Shown here: positions 6,752 through 12,783 of the stretch, piece after piece
Position numbering within the stretch: the stretch's first letter is position 1
How the letters are laid out: the number at the start of each line of letters is the position of its first letter
Source: Bacillota bacterium
Lineage (GTDB): Bacteria > Bacillota > Clostridia > TANB77 > CAG-465
Length of the DNA: 21,826 bases
Assembly (NCBI GenBank): GCA_023410645.1
Contig: JAEYPQ010000022.1
Span: 1-21,826 of the forward strand
Reading direction: 5' to 3'
Notes under the pieces: generated by a model
What the model was told of the DNA's origin: nothing
What the model saw: the letters and a program-made list of their open reading frames with translations, nothing else
Database searches by the model: none
Position numbers and translations under genes: made by a program

Positions 6752-7768
6752 GTGGTATTTGGACAGGATATAGGAATTGATTTAGGAACAGCAACTATAT
6801 TAGTGTACGTTAAAGGAAAAGGCATTGTTTTAAGAGAGCCTTCAGTGGTTGCTATTGATAAAAATACGAATGAAGTTTTAGCAGTTGGACAAGAAGCTAG
6901 GAAAATGCTTGGAAGAACACCAGGAAACATTGTAGCTATTAGACCATTAAAAGATGGTGTAATTTCTGATTATACAATTACTGAAAAAATGCTAAAATAC
7001 TTTATTAATAAAGTATGTGGCAAATTTGTGTTTTCCCCAAAAACCATGATATGCGTTCCTTCTTGTGTAACAGAAGTTGAAAAGAAGGCAGTAATTGATG
7101 CTGCAACACATGCCGGTGCAAAAAAAGTTTATCTTATTGAAGAGCCAATTGCAGCAGCTATTGGAGCAGGAATAGATATTGGAAAGCCTTATGGAAGCAT
7201 GATAGTAGATATCGGTGGTGGTACTGCTGATATTGCTGTTATTTCACTAGGTGGAGCCGTAAGAAGTAAGTCTTTAAAAGTAGCTGGAGATAAGTTTGAT
7301 GAAGCTATAGTAAGATATATAAAAAAGACAAGAAATATTGTGATTGGAGAAAGAACAGCCGAAGATATAAAAATAAATATAGGTTGTATGTATCCTAAGA
7401 CTGTTATTGAAAGAATGAATATAAAAGGAAGAGATGTTGCATCTGGTCTTCCAGTTGAAATTGAAGTTACATCAGAGCAAATTTTTGATGCATTAAAAGA
7501 ATGTGCTGAACAATTGGTTGATGGTGTACATGCAGTTTTAGAAGACACACCACCTGAGCTTTCTGCTGATATTTCAGAAAGAGGAATATATATAACTGGA
7601 GGGGGAGGCCTTATCTATGGATTAGATAAACTTCTTCAAGAAAGAACGGGAATACCAGTTATGATAGCAGAAGATGCTGTATCATGTGTTGCAATGGGAA
7701 CAGGTAAGGCATTAGATCATATTGAATTACTTGAAACAGGTAATGCAGTGAAAATAAAGAAATTTTAA
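6752..7768 (+). CDS. mbl: MreB/Mbl family rod-shape actin homologue
   Basis: This bacterial actin polymerises on the inner membrane and guides elongation-complex (Rod complex) wall synthesis. The 338-aa length is typical. Phosphate-1 motif DIGIDLGTA is at residues 6-14, phosphate-2 IVDIGGGTADIAVIS at about 151-165, and the late GIYITGGGG adenosine motif is near 280. The N-terminal run KGKGIVL-REPSVVA-IDKNTNEVLAVGQEA resembles Mbl of B. subtilis more than MreB, although the mreB symbol is also used for this locus in clostridia. The start is GTG at 6752 behind AGGAGG. mreC and mreD do not follow, so this is the spoIIID-linked paralogue rather than the mreBCD operon copy. A strong terminator follows at 7773. 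Confidence 0.93.
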   Translation: MVFGQDIGIDLGTATILVYVKGKGIVLREPSVVAIDKNTNEVLAVGQEARKMLGRTPGNIVAIRPLKDGVISDYTITEKMLKYFINKVCGKFVFSPKTMICVPSCVTEVEKKAVIDAATHAGAKKVYLIEEPIAAAIGAGIDIGKPYGSMIVDIGGGTADIAVISLGGAVRSKSLKVAGDKFDEAIVRYIKKTRNIVIGERTAEDIKINIGCMYPKTVIERMNIKGRDVASGLPVEIEVTSEQIFDALKECAEQLVDGVHAVLEDTPPELSADISERGIYITGGGGLIYGLDKLLQERTGIPVMIAEDAVSCVAMGTGKALDHIELLETGNAVKIKKF

Positions 7769-7772
7769 GAAT

Positions 7773-7820
7773 AAATAAACTGAGCTAAAAGTATTTAACT
7801 TTTAGCTCAGTTTATTTTAG
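7773..7820 (+). terminator. Rho-independent terminator after mbl
   Basis: A 19-base-pair perfect stem (7773-7791 with 7799-7817, core ACTGAGCTAAAAG) closes a 7-base loop right after the mbl stop, with a TTTATTTTA run at its 3' side. It ends the spoIID-mbl block. Confidence 0.88.
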
Positions 7821-7890
7821 ATATAATGGTTTTAGTATGAAGTTGTAATTTGATAATTATATTATAAAAACTTAAAATAAATATATATTG

Positions 7891-7919
7891 TTGACATATA
7901 CTATTATTAGTGATAAAAT
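7891..7919 (+). promoter_or_regulatory. Sigma-A promoter of the tetR-flavodoxin unit
   Basis: A perfect -35 TTGACA (7891-7896), a 17-base spacer and a -10 TAAAAT (7914-7919). The -10 abuts the operator palindrome that begins at 7919, so a bound repressor would block initiation. Confidence 0.82.
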
Positions 7920-7949
7920 ATGAATGAATAAAATAAATATTCATTCATA
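7919..7949. promoter_or_regulatory. TetR-type operator
   Basis: This is an inverted repeat with 12-base arms, TATGAATGAATA (7919-7930) and TATTCATTCATA (7938-7949), separated by 7 bases. It lies over the transcription start and just before the ribosome binding site of the adjacent TetR gene. Repeated TGAATGAATA-like half-sites are common for TetR-family repressors. Autorepression is the simplest reading. Confidence 0.75.
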
Positions 7950-7962
7950 AGAGGTGATTTTA

Positions 7963-8550
7963 TTGATAGATAAAAAAAATAATATTATTGATTCTGCCAG
8001 AGAGTTATTCTATTTAAAAGGATTTAAAGATACTAATATATCAGATATTGCAAAAAATGCAGGTATTGGTGTTGGAACTTTCTATAATTACTATCCATCG
8101 AAAGAGGCTATTTTCTTAGAAATTTATTCTAATGAAAATGATAATCTTAAAAAGATAATGATAAATTCAATGGACTTAAATGAAGATCCCGTATCTATGA
8201 TTACCAAACTTGTTATAAAAAATGCAAATGAAATGAATTCTAATCTTATACTTAAAGAATGGTATAATAAAGAACTTTTTAATAAACTTGAAAAATCTTT
8301 TTATGAGCAGGGTAATATTGAAAATTTTAATGAGAATACTCGTAGTGGCAAATTAGAGTTGATTCAAAAATGGAAATCTGAAGGAAAAATAAGAAATGAT
8401 ATAGATGATGATATGATAAATGCGATTTTTAACTCTATATTATATATCGATATACATAAAGAAGAAATTGGAATTCAGTATTTTCCACAAATCTTGATTT
8501 ATATAACTGAATTTATAATGAAGGGATTAACAAATAATTCAGAGAAATAA
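7963..8550 (+). CDS. TetR/AcrR-family transcriptional regulator
   Basis: This is a ligand-responsive dimeric repressor. The N-terminal helix-turn-helix is clear: ARELFYLKGFKDTNISDIAK, then AGIGVGTFYNYYPSKEAIF with the TetR hallmark GTFYNYYPSK. The C-terminal half (about residues 60-195) is the variable ligand and dimer domain and gives no clue to the ligand. The frame extends to a GTG at 7954, but that GTG lies in the GAGGTG ribosome binding site; TTG at 7963 is correctly spaced and gives 195 aa. The palindrome at 7919-7949 is its probable operator. The flavodoxin-like gene starts 65 bases downstream without an obvious promoter of its own, so it is the likely target. Confidence 0.92.
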   Translation: MIDKKNNIIDSARELFYLKGFKDTNISDIAKNAGIGVGTFYNYYPSKEAIFLEIYSNENDNLKKIMINSMDLNEDPVSMITKLVIKNANEMNSNLILKEWYNKELFNKLEKSFYEQGNIENFNENTRSGKLELIQKWKSEGKIRNDIDDDMINAIFNSILYIDIHKEEIGIQYFPQILIYITEFIMKGLTNNSEK

Positions 8551-8615
8551 TTATAAAAGATGTATAATCTAGGTTAATAAGTAATAATTAGTTTAAATTT
8601 AATAGAGGTGTAGAA

Positions 8616-9137
8616 ATGAAAAAAATAGTTATTTCATATTCATTAACTGGCAATAACGAAGCTCTTGCCAGTAGTATAGCAAAAGAGATTTCTGCTCAAC
8701 ATATAAAAATCTCAGAACTTAATAAGCGTACTATAGGAACGATTGCTTTTGATATGATGTTTAATAGAGTGCCAAAAGTAGAACCAGATTATAATGTATT
8801 AGAAAATTACGATTTAATTATATTTTGTGGACCAGTTTGGATGGGTAGTGTAGCAGCTCCTCTTCGTAAATATCTAAAATATATTAAATCAAATCCGTGT
8901 AAATATATATATGTTTCTATAAGTGGTGGAGCAGATGGAGAAAATCCAAGATTAATAAGTGATTTAGAAAAAAGAGCTGGTATTAGGCCAGTTGAAGTAG
9001 TAGATATGCATATTGTTGATTTATTACCAAATGACCCTAAGCCCACACGTGATGATACATCCAAGTATACCTTGAATGAGACTGATGTGAAGAAATTAAC
9101 TGATATAGTTTTAAAGAGAATAAGTGAGTTTATATAG
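8616..9137 (+). CDS. Flavodoxin-like protein (FMN-binding)
   Basis: The 173-aa protein has a flavodoxin fold. The FMN phosphate loop is YSLTGNNEALA near residues 8-18, matching the usual YSxTGNTxxxA. A second flavin-contact loop is FCGPVWMGSVAAP (about 70-82), and SISGGADGEN (about 103-112) fits the third. It probably acts as a small electron carrier or quinone/nitro-type reductase in the cytoplasm; the exact substrate cannot be read from the sequence. A GAGGTG site precedes the ATG. It lies 65 bases after the TetR gene and is followed by a terminator, forming a two-gene regulated unit of the kind often induced by electrophiles or redox-active compounds. Confidence 0.85.
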   Translation: MKKIVISYSLTGNNEALASSIAKEISAQHIKISELNKRTIGTIAFDMMFNRVPKVEPDYNVLENYDLIIFCGPVWMGSVAAPLRKYLKYIKSNPCKYIYVSISGGADGENPRLISDLEKRAGIRPVEVVDMHIVDLLPNDPKPTRDDTSKYTLNETDVKKLTDIVLKRISEFI

Positions 9138-9168
9138 ATATATTAAAGTTAACCTGAAATAAACTTTT

Positions 9169-9220
9169 ATCGCATGAGATTAAATTATATTAAAATAATT
9201 AATCTTGTGCGATTATTTTT
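9169..9220 (+). terminator. Terminator after the flavodoxin gene
   Basis: A 15-base-pair stem with two G-U pairs (9169-9183 with 9199-9213, ATCGCATGAGATTAA against TTAATCTTGTGCGAT) is followed by TATTTTTATT. Confidence 0.75.
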
Positions 9221-9286
9221 ATTATGGCAAGTTTTTAATTTTGATACATATAATAGCAGTAAAATTTATTAAAAATATTGTAAAAA

Positions 9287-9315
9287 TTGTCGAAAAATAG
9301 AAAATGTGATATAAT
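9287..9315 (+). promoter_or_regulatory. Sigma-A promoter of the CmpB-like gene
   Basis: A -35 TTGTCG (9287-9292), a 17-base spacer and a perfect -10 TATAAT (9310-9315) with an extended TGA in front, 28 bases before the start codon. Confidence 0.65.
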
Positions 9316-9342
9316 GAATTTATAATTCACAGGAGGTTTCTT

Positions 9343-10011
9343 ATGGTAGAAGAAATTATAAACAATAAGTATTATGAATATAAACTGGACTTATTCTCAT
9401 TGCTTTGGATTTTCATATCTGGTTCATTCTTGGGTGTAGTTATTGAAACAATTTTTTGTTATATAACAACTAACCGTTTTGAAAGTAGAAGGGGTCTAAT
9501 ATATGGACAGTTTAATTTAGTGTATGGTATAGGTGCACTAGTTTTGACATTGGGATTATATTGGCTAATTAAGAAAAAAGTGATATATGTATTTATTGGA
9601 GGGGCCATACTAGGTGCTCTCGTAGAATATTTTTGCAGTTATTTTCAAGAACTTGTATTTGGGACAATTTCTTGGAGATATGATGAAGGGCTCTTAAATA
9701 TAAGTGGAAGAATAAATTTAACTTATTCTATATTTTGGGGAATTTTAGCAATAGTTTGGATAAAGAAAATAACACCGTTTTTATTGAAGTTAGCTTATAG
9801 CATCTCCAATAATTATATGAAAATATTAACTGGTATTATAATTTGCTTTATTATATTTGATTCATTTATTTCATACAATGCCGTTAAAAGAATGTCTGAA
9901 AGAAAGAATAATATTGAACCTAAAAATGAATTTGATGTTTTTCTTGATGAAAATTATGAAGATGAATACTTAAAAAATGTATATCCTAATATGTGGTTTG
10001 TAAAAGAATAA
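9343..10011 (+). CDS. Putative ABC-transporter type IV (CmpB, PF06541) membrane protein
   Basis: The 222-aa integral membrane protein has helices at about residues 17-38, 60-80, 82-105, 126-145 and 160-177. Family landmarks are GSFLGVVIET near the first helix, RRGLIYGQFN-LVYGIGA in the middle, and GALVEYFCSYFQELVFGTISWRY followed by NISGRINLTYSIFWG. These match the PF06541 proteins that Clostridia databases call putative ABC transporter permease. No transporter ATPase is nearby and the function of the family is not firmly known. The soluble acidic C-terminus (about 178-222) is presumably cytoplasmic. CAGGAGG lies before the ATG. It is monocistronic, with its own promoter and terminator. Confidence 0.82.
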   Translation: MVEEIINNKYYEYKLDLFSLLWIFISGSFLGVVIETIFCYITTNRFESRRGLIYGQFNLVYGIGALVLTLGLYWLIKKKVIYVFIGGAILGALVEYFCSYFQELVFGTISWRYDEGLLNISGRINLTYSIFWGILAIVWIKKITPFLLKLAYSISNNYMKILTGIIICFIIFDSFISYNAVKRMSERKNNIEPKNEFDVFLDENYEDEYLKNVYPNMWFVKE

Positions 10012-10015
10012 AAAT

Positions 10016-10066
10016 AAATAGTATTTAATGAGTAGATTGCTCTACTTTTAAATACTATTTGTTTTT
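10016..10066. terminator. Bidirectional terminator
   Basis: A 13-base-pair outer stem (10016-10028 with 10048-10060, AAATAGTATTTAA) is topped by a second short stem AGTAG/CTACT (10031-10035 with 10042-10046). GTTTTTA follows on the + strand, and ATTTTTATTC follows on the minus strand. It serves the + gene ending at 10011 and overlaps the end of the small minus gene at 10055. Confidence 0.78.
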
Positions 10067-10195
10067 AAATGGTTTAGTTAGTGATTTGCCATTCATAAAA
10101 TTAGTTGTTCTACTATTATTTTGTGAAAATATATTTGATTTAGAACCAAATGTTTTTACATTTTTATTTCCTTTGGAAGACTTTCCTTTTGTCAT
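10055..10195 (-). CDS. 46-aa highly basic small protein, unknown function
   Basis: An ATG at 10195-10193 opens 46 codons to TAG at 10057-10055. The product begins MTKGKSSKGNKNVK. I count 10 Lys, 1 Arg and no Asp or Glu, with many Ser and Asn, only two Phe-based hydrophobic spots and no membrane segment. An AGAGGT site is 8 bases before the ATG. Upstream is a fully consensus sigma-A promoter (10221-10249) and downstream a bidirectional terminator. These signals make it a credible gene despite its size. I do not recognise it. The charge suggests nucleic acid or anionic polymer binding, as a ribosome-, DNA- or spore-associated peptide; that is inference only. Confidence 0.65.
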   Translation of the reverse strand: MTKGKSSKGNKNVKTFGSKSNIFSQNNSRTTNFMNGKSLTKPFKNK

Positions 10196-10220
10196 AATTA
10201 TCTACCTCTTTCTATATTAA

Positions 10221-10249
10221 ATTATACAATCATAATAAGGTTATGTCAA
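10221..10249 (-). promoter_or_regulatory. Consensus sigma-A promoter of the 46-aa gene
   Basis: On the minus strand: -35 TTGACA (10244-10249, 6/6), a 17-base spacer, and -10 TATAAT (10221-10226, 6/6). It lies about 25 bases before the small ORF start and, with 14059-14086, is one of the two full-consensus promoters seen in the window. Confidence 0.85.
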
Positions 10250-10278
10250 TATTATCATTCAATATAATTTATTAAAAT

Positions 10279-10313
10279 AAAAAAGATCAATACATCTGTG
10301 TATTGACCTTTTA
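10279..10313 (-). terminator. Terminator of the 86-aa membrane protein gene
   Basis: The stem AAAGATCAATACA paired with TGTATTGACCTTT has one mismatch and a 4-base loop. On the minus strand it is followed by TTTTTTATTTTAAT. It ends the gene whose stop is at 10330. Confidence 0.72.
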
Positions 10314-10329
10314 TACATTTTTATTAAAT

Positions 10330-10590
10330 TCAAATTAAAGAATTTAATAACTTCTTTTTTGCGACCTTCTTTACATATGTAAAGAATATGAATGGTAATA
10401 GAAATGCAATAATTAATATTAATTGAAACTCAAGAATATCAATTAGGTTAAAAGTTGTATTATTTTTTAACAAGTCATTTATAAAAAGTCCGTCAAAGAA
10501 AACGATTGCTCCCATAAATGCCCAATTTCCAACGCATATCTCATAAATTACCCAAAATATTTTAGTTATAAAAAACTCTTTTTTTGTCAT
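10330..10590 (-). CDS. Small two-helix membrane protein, unknown function
   Basis: The 86-aa product has two hydrophobic segments (about residues 9-34 and 52-73) separated by a short polar loop (NDLLKNNTTFN). Lysine-rich ends (MTKKEFFITK and VKKVAKKKLLN) place both termini in the cytoplasm by the positive-inside rule. No catalytic or family motif was recognised. GGAGGA lies 9 bases before the ATG, a promoter with an extended -10 lies upstream (10629-10657) and a terminator follows, so it is an independent gene. It could be a small integral-membrane modulator or holin-like protein; nothing in the sequence decides. Confidence 0.72.
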   Translation of the reverse strand: MTKKEFFITKIFWVIYEICVGNWAFMGAIVFFDGLFINDLLKNNTTFNLIDILEFQLILIIAFLLPFIFFTYVKKVAKKKLLNSLI

Positions 10591-10628
10591 AATAATTATT
10601 CCTCCATAAAATATTAATATATATTACT

Positions 10629-10657
10629 ATTATACCATAAAATGTGAGAAAAGTAAA
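10629..10657 (-). promoter_or_regulatory. Sigma-A promoter of the 86-aa gene
   Basis: On the minus strand: -35 TTTACT (10652-10657), a 17-base spacer and -10 TATAAT (10629-10634) with TGG in front (extended -10). Confidence 0.65.
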
Positions 10658-10759
10658 TGATTATGTCTAGTATATATTAATAATTGCATGAAATAATAAT
10701 GTTTTTTTAAAAATATTATGTTGGAAAATATAGGGGGAATATATCATAATTTTTAAAAT

Positions 10760-10785
10760 GGACCATTACAATTAAGTAATGGTCC
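10760..10785 (-). terminator. Terminator of the 64-aa gene
   Basis: A perfect 10-base-pair stem GGACCATTAC (10760-10769 with 10776-10785) closes a 6-base loop, with ATTTTAAAAATT following on the minus strand. It lies 35 bases after the stop at 10821. Confidence 0.72.
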
Positions 10786-10820
10786 TTATATATTAATTTT
10801 GTTTATTCATATTTTATCAT

Positions 10821-11015
10821 TTATTTCTTTTTTGGACTTCCACAATAAGAATCAATATATTTGTTAGCAAATTCTTTTGCACCTTCTTCATCATAAGCAA
10901 AATGTATTGCCATTTCATATAGGTGTTGCCATGCATCATCGCGTTCTTTTTTCTGTTGTACTTCCTTTGATAAATTCTCCCAGTATTTGCACTTTTCTTC
11001 AAATTCCTGAGACAT
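10821..11015 (-). CDS. 64-aa small soluble protein, paralogue of the next gene
   Basis: The frame stays open to 11114, but the strong AAGGAGGT site lies 9 bases before an ATG at 11015, giving MSQEFEEKCKYW. The product is charged and predicted helical, with no signal peptide or membrane segment. Its second half, AWQHLYEMAIHFA-YDEEGAKEFANKYIDSY, aligns without gaps to AWIELYGKSINIC-GDKKSSLEYANKYAYSH in the 69-aa product at 11206-11415, with about 12 identities in 30. The family is not recognised. It has its own near-consensus promoter, a leader hairpin and a terminator. Another reading frame is open over almost the same bases but has no matching start signal. Confidence 0.75.
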   Translation of the reverse strand: MSQEFEEKCKYWENLSKEVQQKKERDDAWQHLYEMAIHFAYDEEGAKEFANKYIDSYCGSPKKK

Positions 11016-11036
11016 ATAAATACAACCTCCTTGAAA

Positions 11037-11057
11037 ATTGATAAAATTTCTATCAAT
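11037..11057 (-). promoter_or_regulatory. Leader hairpin of the 64-aa gene
   Basis: Arms ATTGATA (11037-11043) and TATCAAT (11051-11057) lie in the 5' leader a few bases before the AAGGAGG site. A similar TTTGATAA/TTATCAAA structure is present in the leader of the paralogous 69-aa gene. It may affect mRNA stability or ribosome access. Confidence 0.35.
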
Positions 11058-11082
11058 CAAATAATATTTTTGATGCAGAATA

Positions 11083-11111
11083 ATTATACATCTGTGTTTC
11101 ATAAAAGTCAA
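11083..11111 (-). promoter_or_regulatory. Sigma-A promoter of the 64-aa gene
   Basis: On the minus strand: -35 TTGACT (11106-11111), a 17-base spacer and -10 TATAAT (11083-11088). It would give a leader of about 60 bases. Confidence 0.78.
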
Positions 11112-11170
11112 CATTTATTATATAAAATATAACAATATTGTACTATTTTATGTAATTTTATAATAAAAAA

Positions 11171-11194
11171 GGTGGATAAAAAGTTTTATCCACC
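11171..11194 (-). terminator. Terminator of the 69-aa gene
   Basis: A perfect 11-base-pair stem GGTGGATAAAA (11171-11181) with TTTTATCCACC (11184-11194) and a tight 2-base loop (likely opening to 4) lies 12 bases after the stop at 11206. TTTTTTATTA follows on the minus strand. Confidence 0.82.
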
Positions 11195-11205
11195 CAAATC
11201 GTGCT

Positions 11206-11415
11206 TTAATAGTGTTTTTTCATATGAGAATATGCATATTTATTAGCATATTCTAAGGAGCTTTTTTTATCTCCACATATGTTTATTGATTTACCATATA
11301 ACTCTATCCATGCCCTAAAATACTTATCTTTTGTATCTGAAGTAATCTCTTCTGGTATTTCAACTTCTTCTTCTTTAATATCAAAAGCAGAAAGGACACT
11401 AAATTTAGCAACCAT
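11206..11415 (-). CDS. 69-aa small soluble protein, paralogue of the 64-aa gene
   Basis: The 69-aa product has an acidic N-terminal half (IKEEEVEIPEEI) and a helical C-terminal half. The block AW-IELYGKSINICGDKKSS-LEYANKYAYSH resembles the end of the 64-aa product at 10821-11015. The shared pattern is AWxxLY, five variable residues with Ile, an Asp, then E[FY]ANKYxxS. There is no signal peptide or membrane helix and the family is not recognised. AAAGGAGG precedes the ATG. It has its own promoter (11471-11499) and terminator (11171-11194). larC ends 95 bases upstream with no clear terminator, so read-through into this gene is possible. Confidence 0.75.
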   Translation of the reverse strand: MVAKFSVLSAFDIKEEEVEIPEEITSDTKDKYFRAWIELYGKSINICGDKKSSLEYANKYAYSHMKKHY

Positions 11416-11428
11416 ATCTTAAGCCTCC

Positions 11429-11449
11429 TTTGATAAATATATTATCAAA
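11429..11449 (-). promoter_or_regulatory. Leader hairpin touching the ribosome binding site of the 69-aa gene
   Basis: Perfect arms TTTGATAA (11429-11436) and TTATCAAA (11442-11449) flank 5 bases. On the mRNA the 3' arm runs straight into the GGAGG ribosome binding site, so pairing would partly mask it. Confidence 0.4.
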
Positions 11450-11470
11450 ATATTATATAGTTACAATAAT

Positions 11471-11499
11471 AGTATATATCAATAATTCTCTTATGTCAA
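11471..11499 (-). promoter_or_regulatory. Sigma-A promoter of the 69-aa gene
   Basis: On the minus strand: -35 TTGACA (11494-11499, 6/6), a 17-base spacer and -10 TATACT (11471-11476). Confidence 0.78.
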
Positions 11500-11510
11500 T
11501 ATAGAATATT

Positions 11511-12767
11511 CTAGTTCAAATTTAGAATATTATTAACTTCTTTATATATTTCAAGTATAGGTAATTTATTTTCTTTAGCAATTTTTTTACAGTCTTCATA
11601 TTCTGGTTTGCTTTTTACTATTTTTCCATTATAATATGAATTTTTGATTTTTATATCTCCATATTTTGTGGAAACTGTGGAAAACTCTCTATCTAGCATT
11701 ACCTTTTCCACATTAAACTTTCTAATTCCAATTGAAGTTGTTTCTTCAAATACTACATTTAGTATTTCTTTTTCTTTATTTGGAGTTGTTAAAATACTTA
11801 ACTTTATTGCAGGTCTTCCCTTTTTCATTATAATTGGTGTTTTAAATACATCAAGTGCGCCAACTTCAAATAACTTCTCTTCAATGTAACCATATAACTC
11901 TGGATTCATATCATCAATATTTGTTTCTAGTATAAATTGTTCTTCAACTTTTTCTTTCTTATCATCTTCACCTAAATATACTCTCAATACGTTTGGTATG
12001 TCTAAATCTCTAGTACCAAGTCCATAGCCAATATTTTTAATTTGGAAGTTAACAGTATCAATATATTCATTAACATTTGCTTTTAATATTGCAGCCCCAG
12101 TAGGTGTTGTAGTTTCAAATTGTACTATACCAGATTTTACTGGTACTCCTTGTAATATTTGTACTGTTGCAGGTGCAGGTACTGGTATTACACCATGTGC
12201 ACATTTTACAAAGCCGCCGCCTAATTGAATAGTGGAAGATATTATTTTATCTACTTTTAAATAATCAAGTGCTATTGCAGCACCAACTATATCCACAATA
12301 GAATCTGTCCCACCTACTTCATGGAAATGAATTTCATCTATGCTTTTCCCATGGACTAAAGCTTCGGCATTTGCCACTTGCATAAATATATTTATTGCAG
12401 AATTTTTAACAGAATTACTTAAAGTACTATTGTTAATTATATCTTTTATATCGTTTAAATTTCTGTGTTCATGGTGATGGGTATGGTGATGATGTGAAGC
12501 ATTCTCAGATGTATGTTCATGATCTTCATTTTGATTTTTTAATATAACATCAAACTTTGTACCACTTATACCATTTTTTACTTTTTTACTTATTTGTATT
12601 TCATACTCATCATTTAAATTAAGTTTTGATAATTCATTTATTAAATATTCTTTGTTTACACCAAGGTCTATTAGTGCAGCTAAATTCATATCTCCACTTA
12701 TTCCACAAAAGCAATCATAATATAATATTTTCATATATTTTACCAAAATGATATATGTGCATATCAT
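11511..12767 (-). CDS. larC: LarC, nickel-insertion enzyme of the nickel-pincer cofactor pathway
   Basis: LarC uses CTP to insert nickel into the pyridinium dithiocarboxylate mononucleotide made by LarB and LarE, giving the cofactor of LarA-type racemases. Family landmarks are YYDCFCGISGDMNLAALIDLG at the N-terminus, EALVHGKSIDEIHFHEVGGTDSIVDI in the middle, then CAHGVIPVPAPATVQIL and TPTGAAILK, and later ILETNIDDMNPE. A His-rich loop (residues 83-101, 10 His) probably stores or delivers metal. It is one continuous frame, unlike the frameshifted larC1/larC2 of Lactiplantibacillus plantarum. The family N-terminus would start at Met12 (12734), which has no ribosome binding site; the ATG at 12767 has AAAGGA close by, so the start is uncertain. 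It lies 16 bases after the aldo/keto reductase gene. No larA, larB or larE is in the window. Confidence 0.92.
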   Translation of the reverse strand: MICTYIILVKYMKILYYDCFCGISGDMNLAALIDLGVNKEYLINELSKLNLNDEYEIQISKKVKNGISGTKFDVILKNQNEDHEHTSENASHHHHTHHHEHRNLNDIKDIINNSTLSNSVKNSAINIFMQVANAEALVHGKSIDEIHFHEVGGTDSIVDIVGAAIALDYLKVDKIISSTIQLGGGFVKCAHGVIPVPAPATVQILQGVPVKSGIVQFETTTPTGAAILKANVNEYIDTVNFQIKNIGYGLGTRDLDIPNVLRVYLGEDDKKEKVEEQFILETNIDDMNPELYGYIEEKLFEVGALDVFKTPIIMKKGRPAIKLSILTTPNKEKEILNVVFEETTSIGIRKFNVEKVMLDREFSTVSTKYGDIKIKNSYYNGKIVKSKPEYEDCKKIAKENKLPILEIYKEVNNILNLN

Positions 12768-12783
12768 TTGTTCCTTTCTTAAA

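Noticed and set aside
7189..7548. 119-codon open frame antisense to mbl
   Set aside because: It is a shadow of the conserved mbl coding strand with no start signals and no recognisable protein pattern.
10817..11056. Second minus-strand frame overlapping the 64-aa gene
   Set aside because: The AAGGAGGT site and paralogy with the 69-aa product both support the other frame; this one is lysine/asparagine noise without its own start signal.
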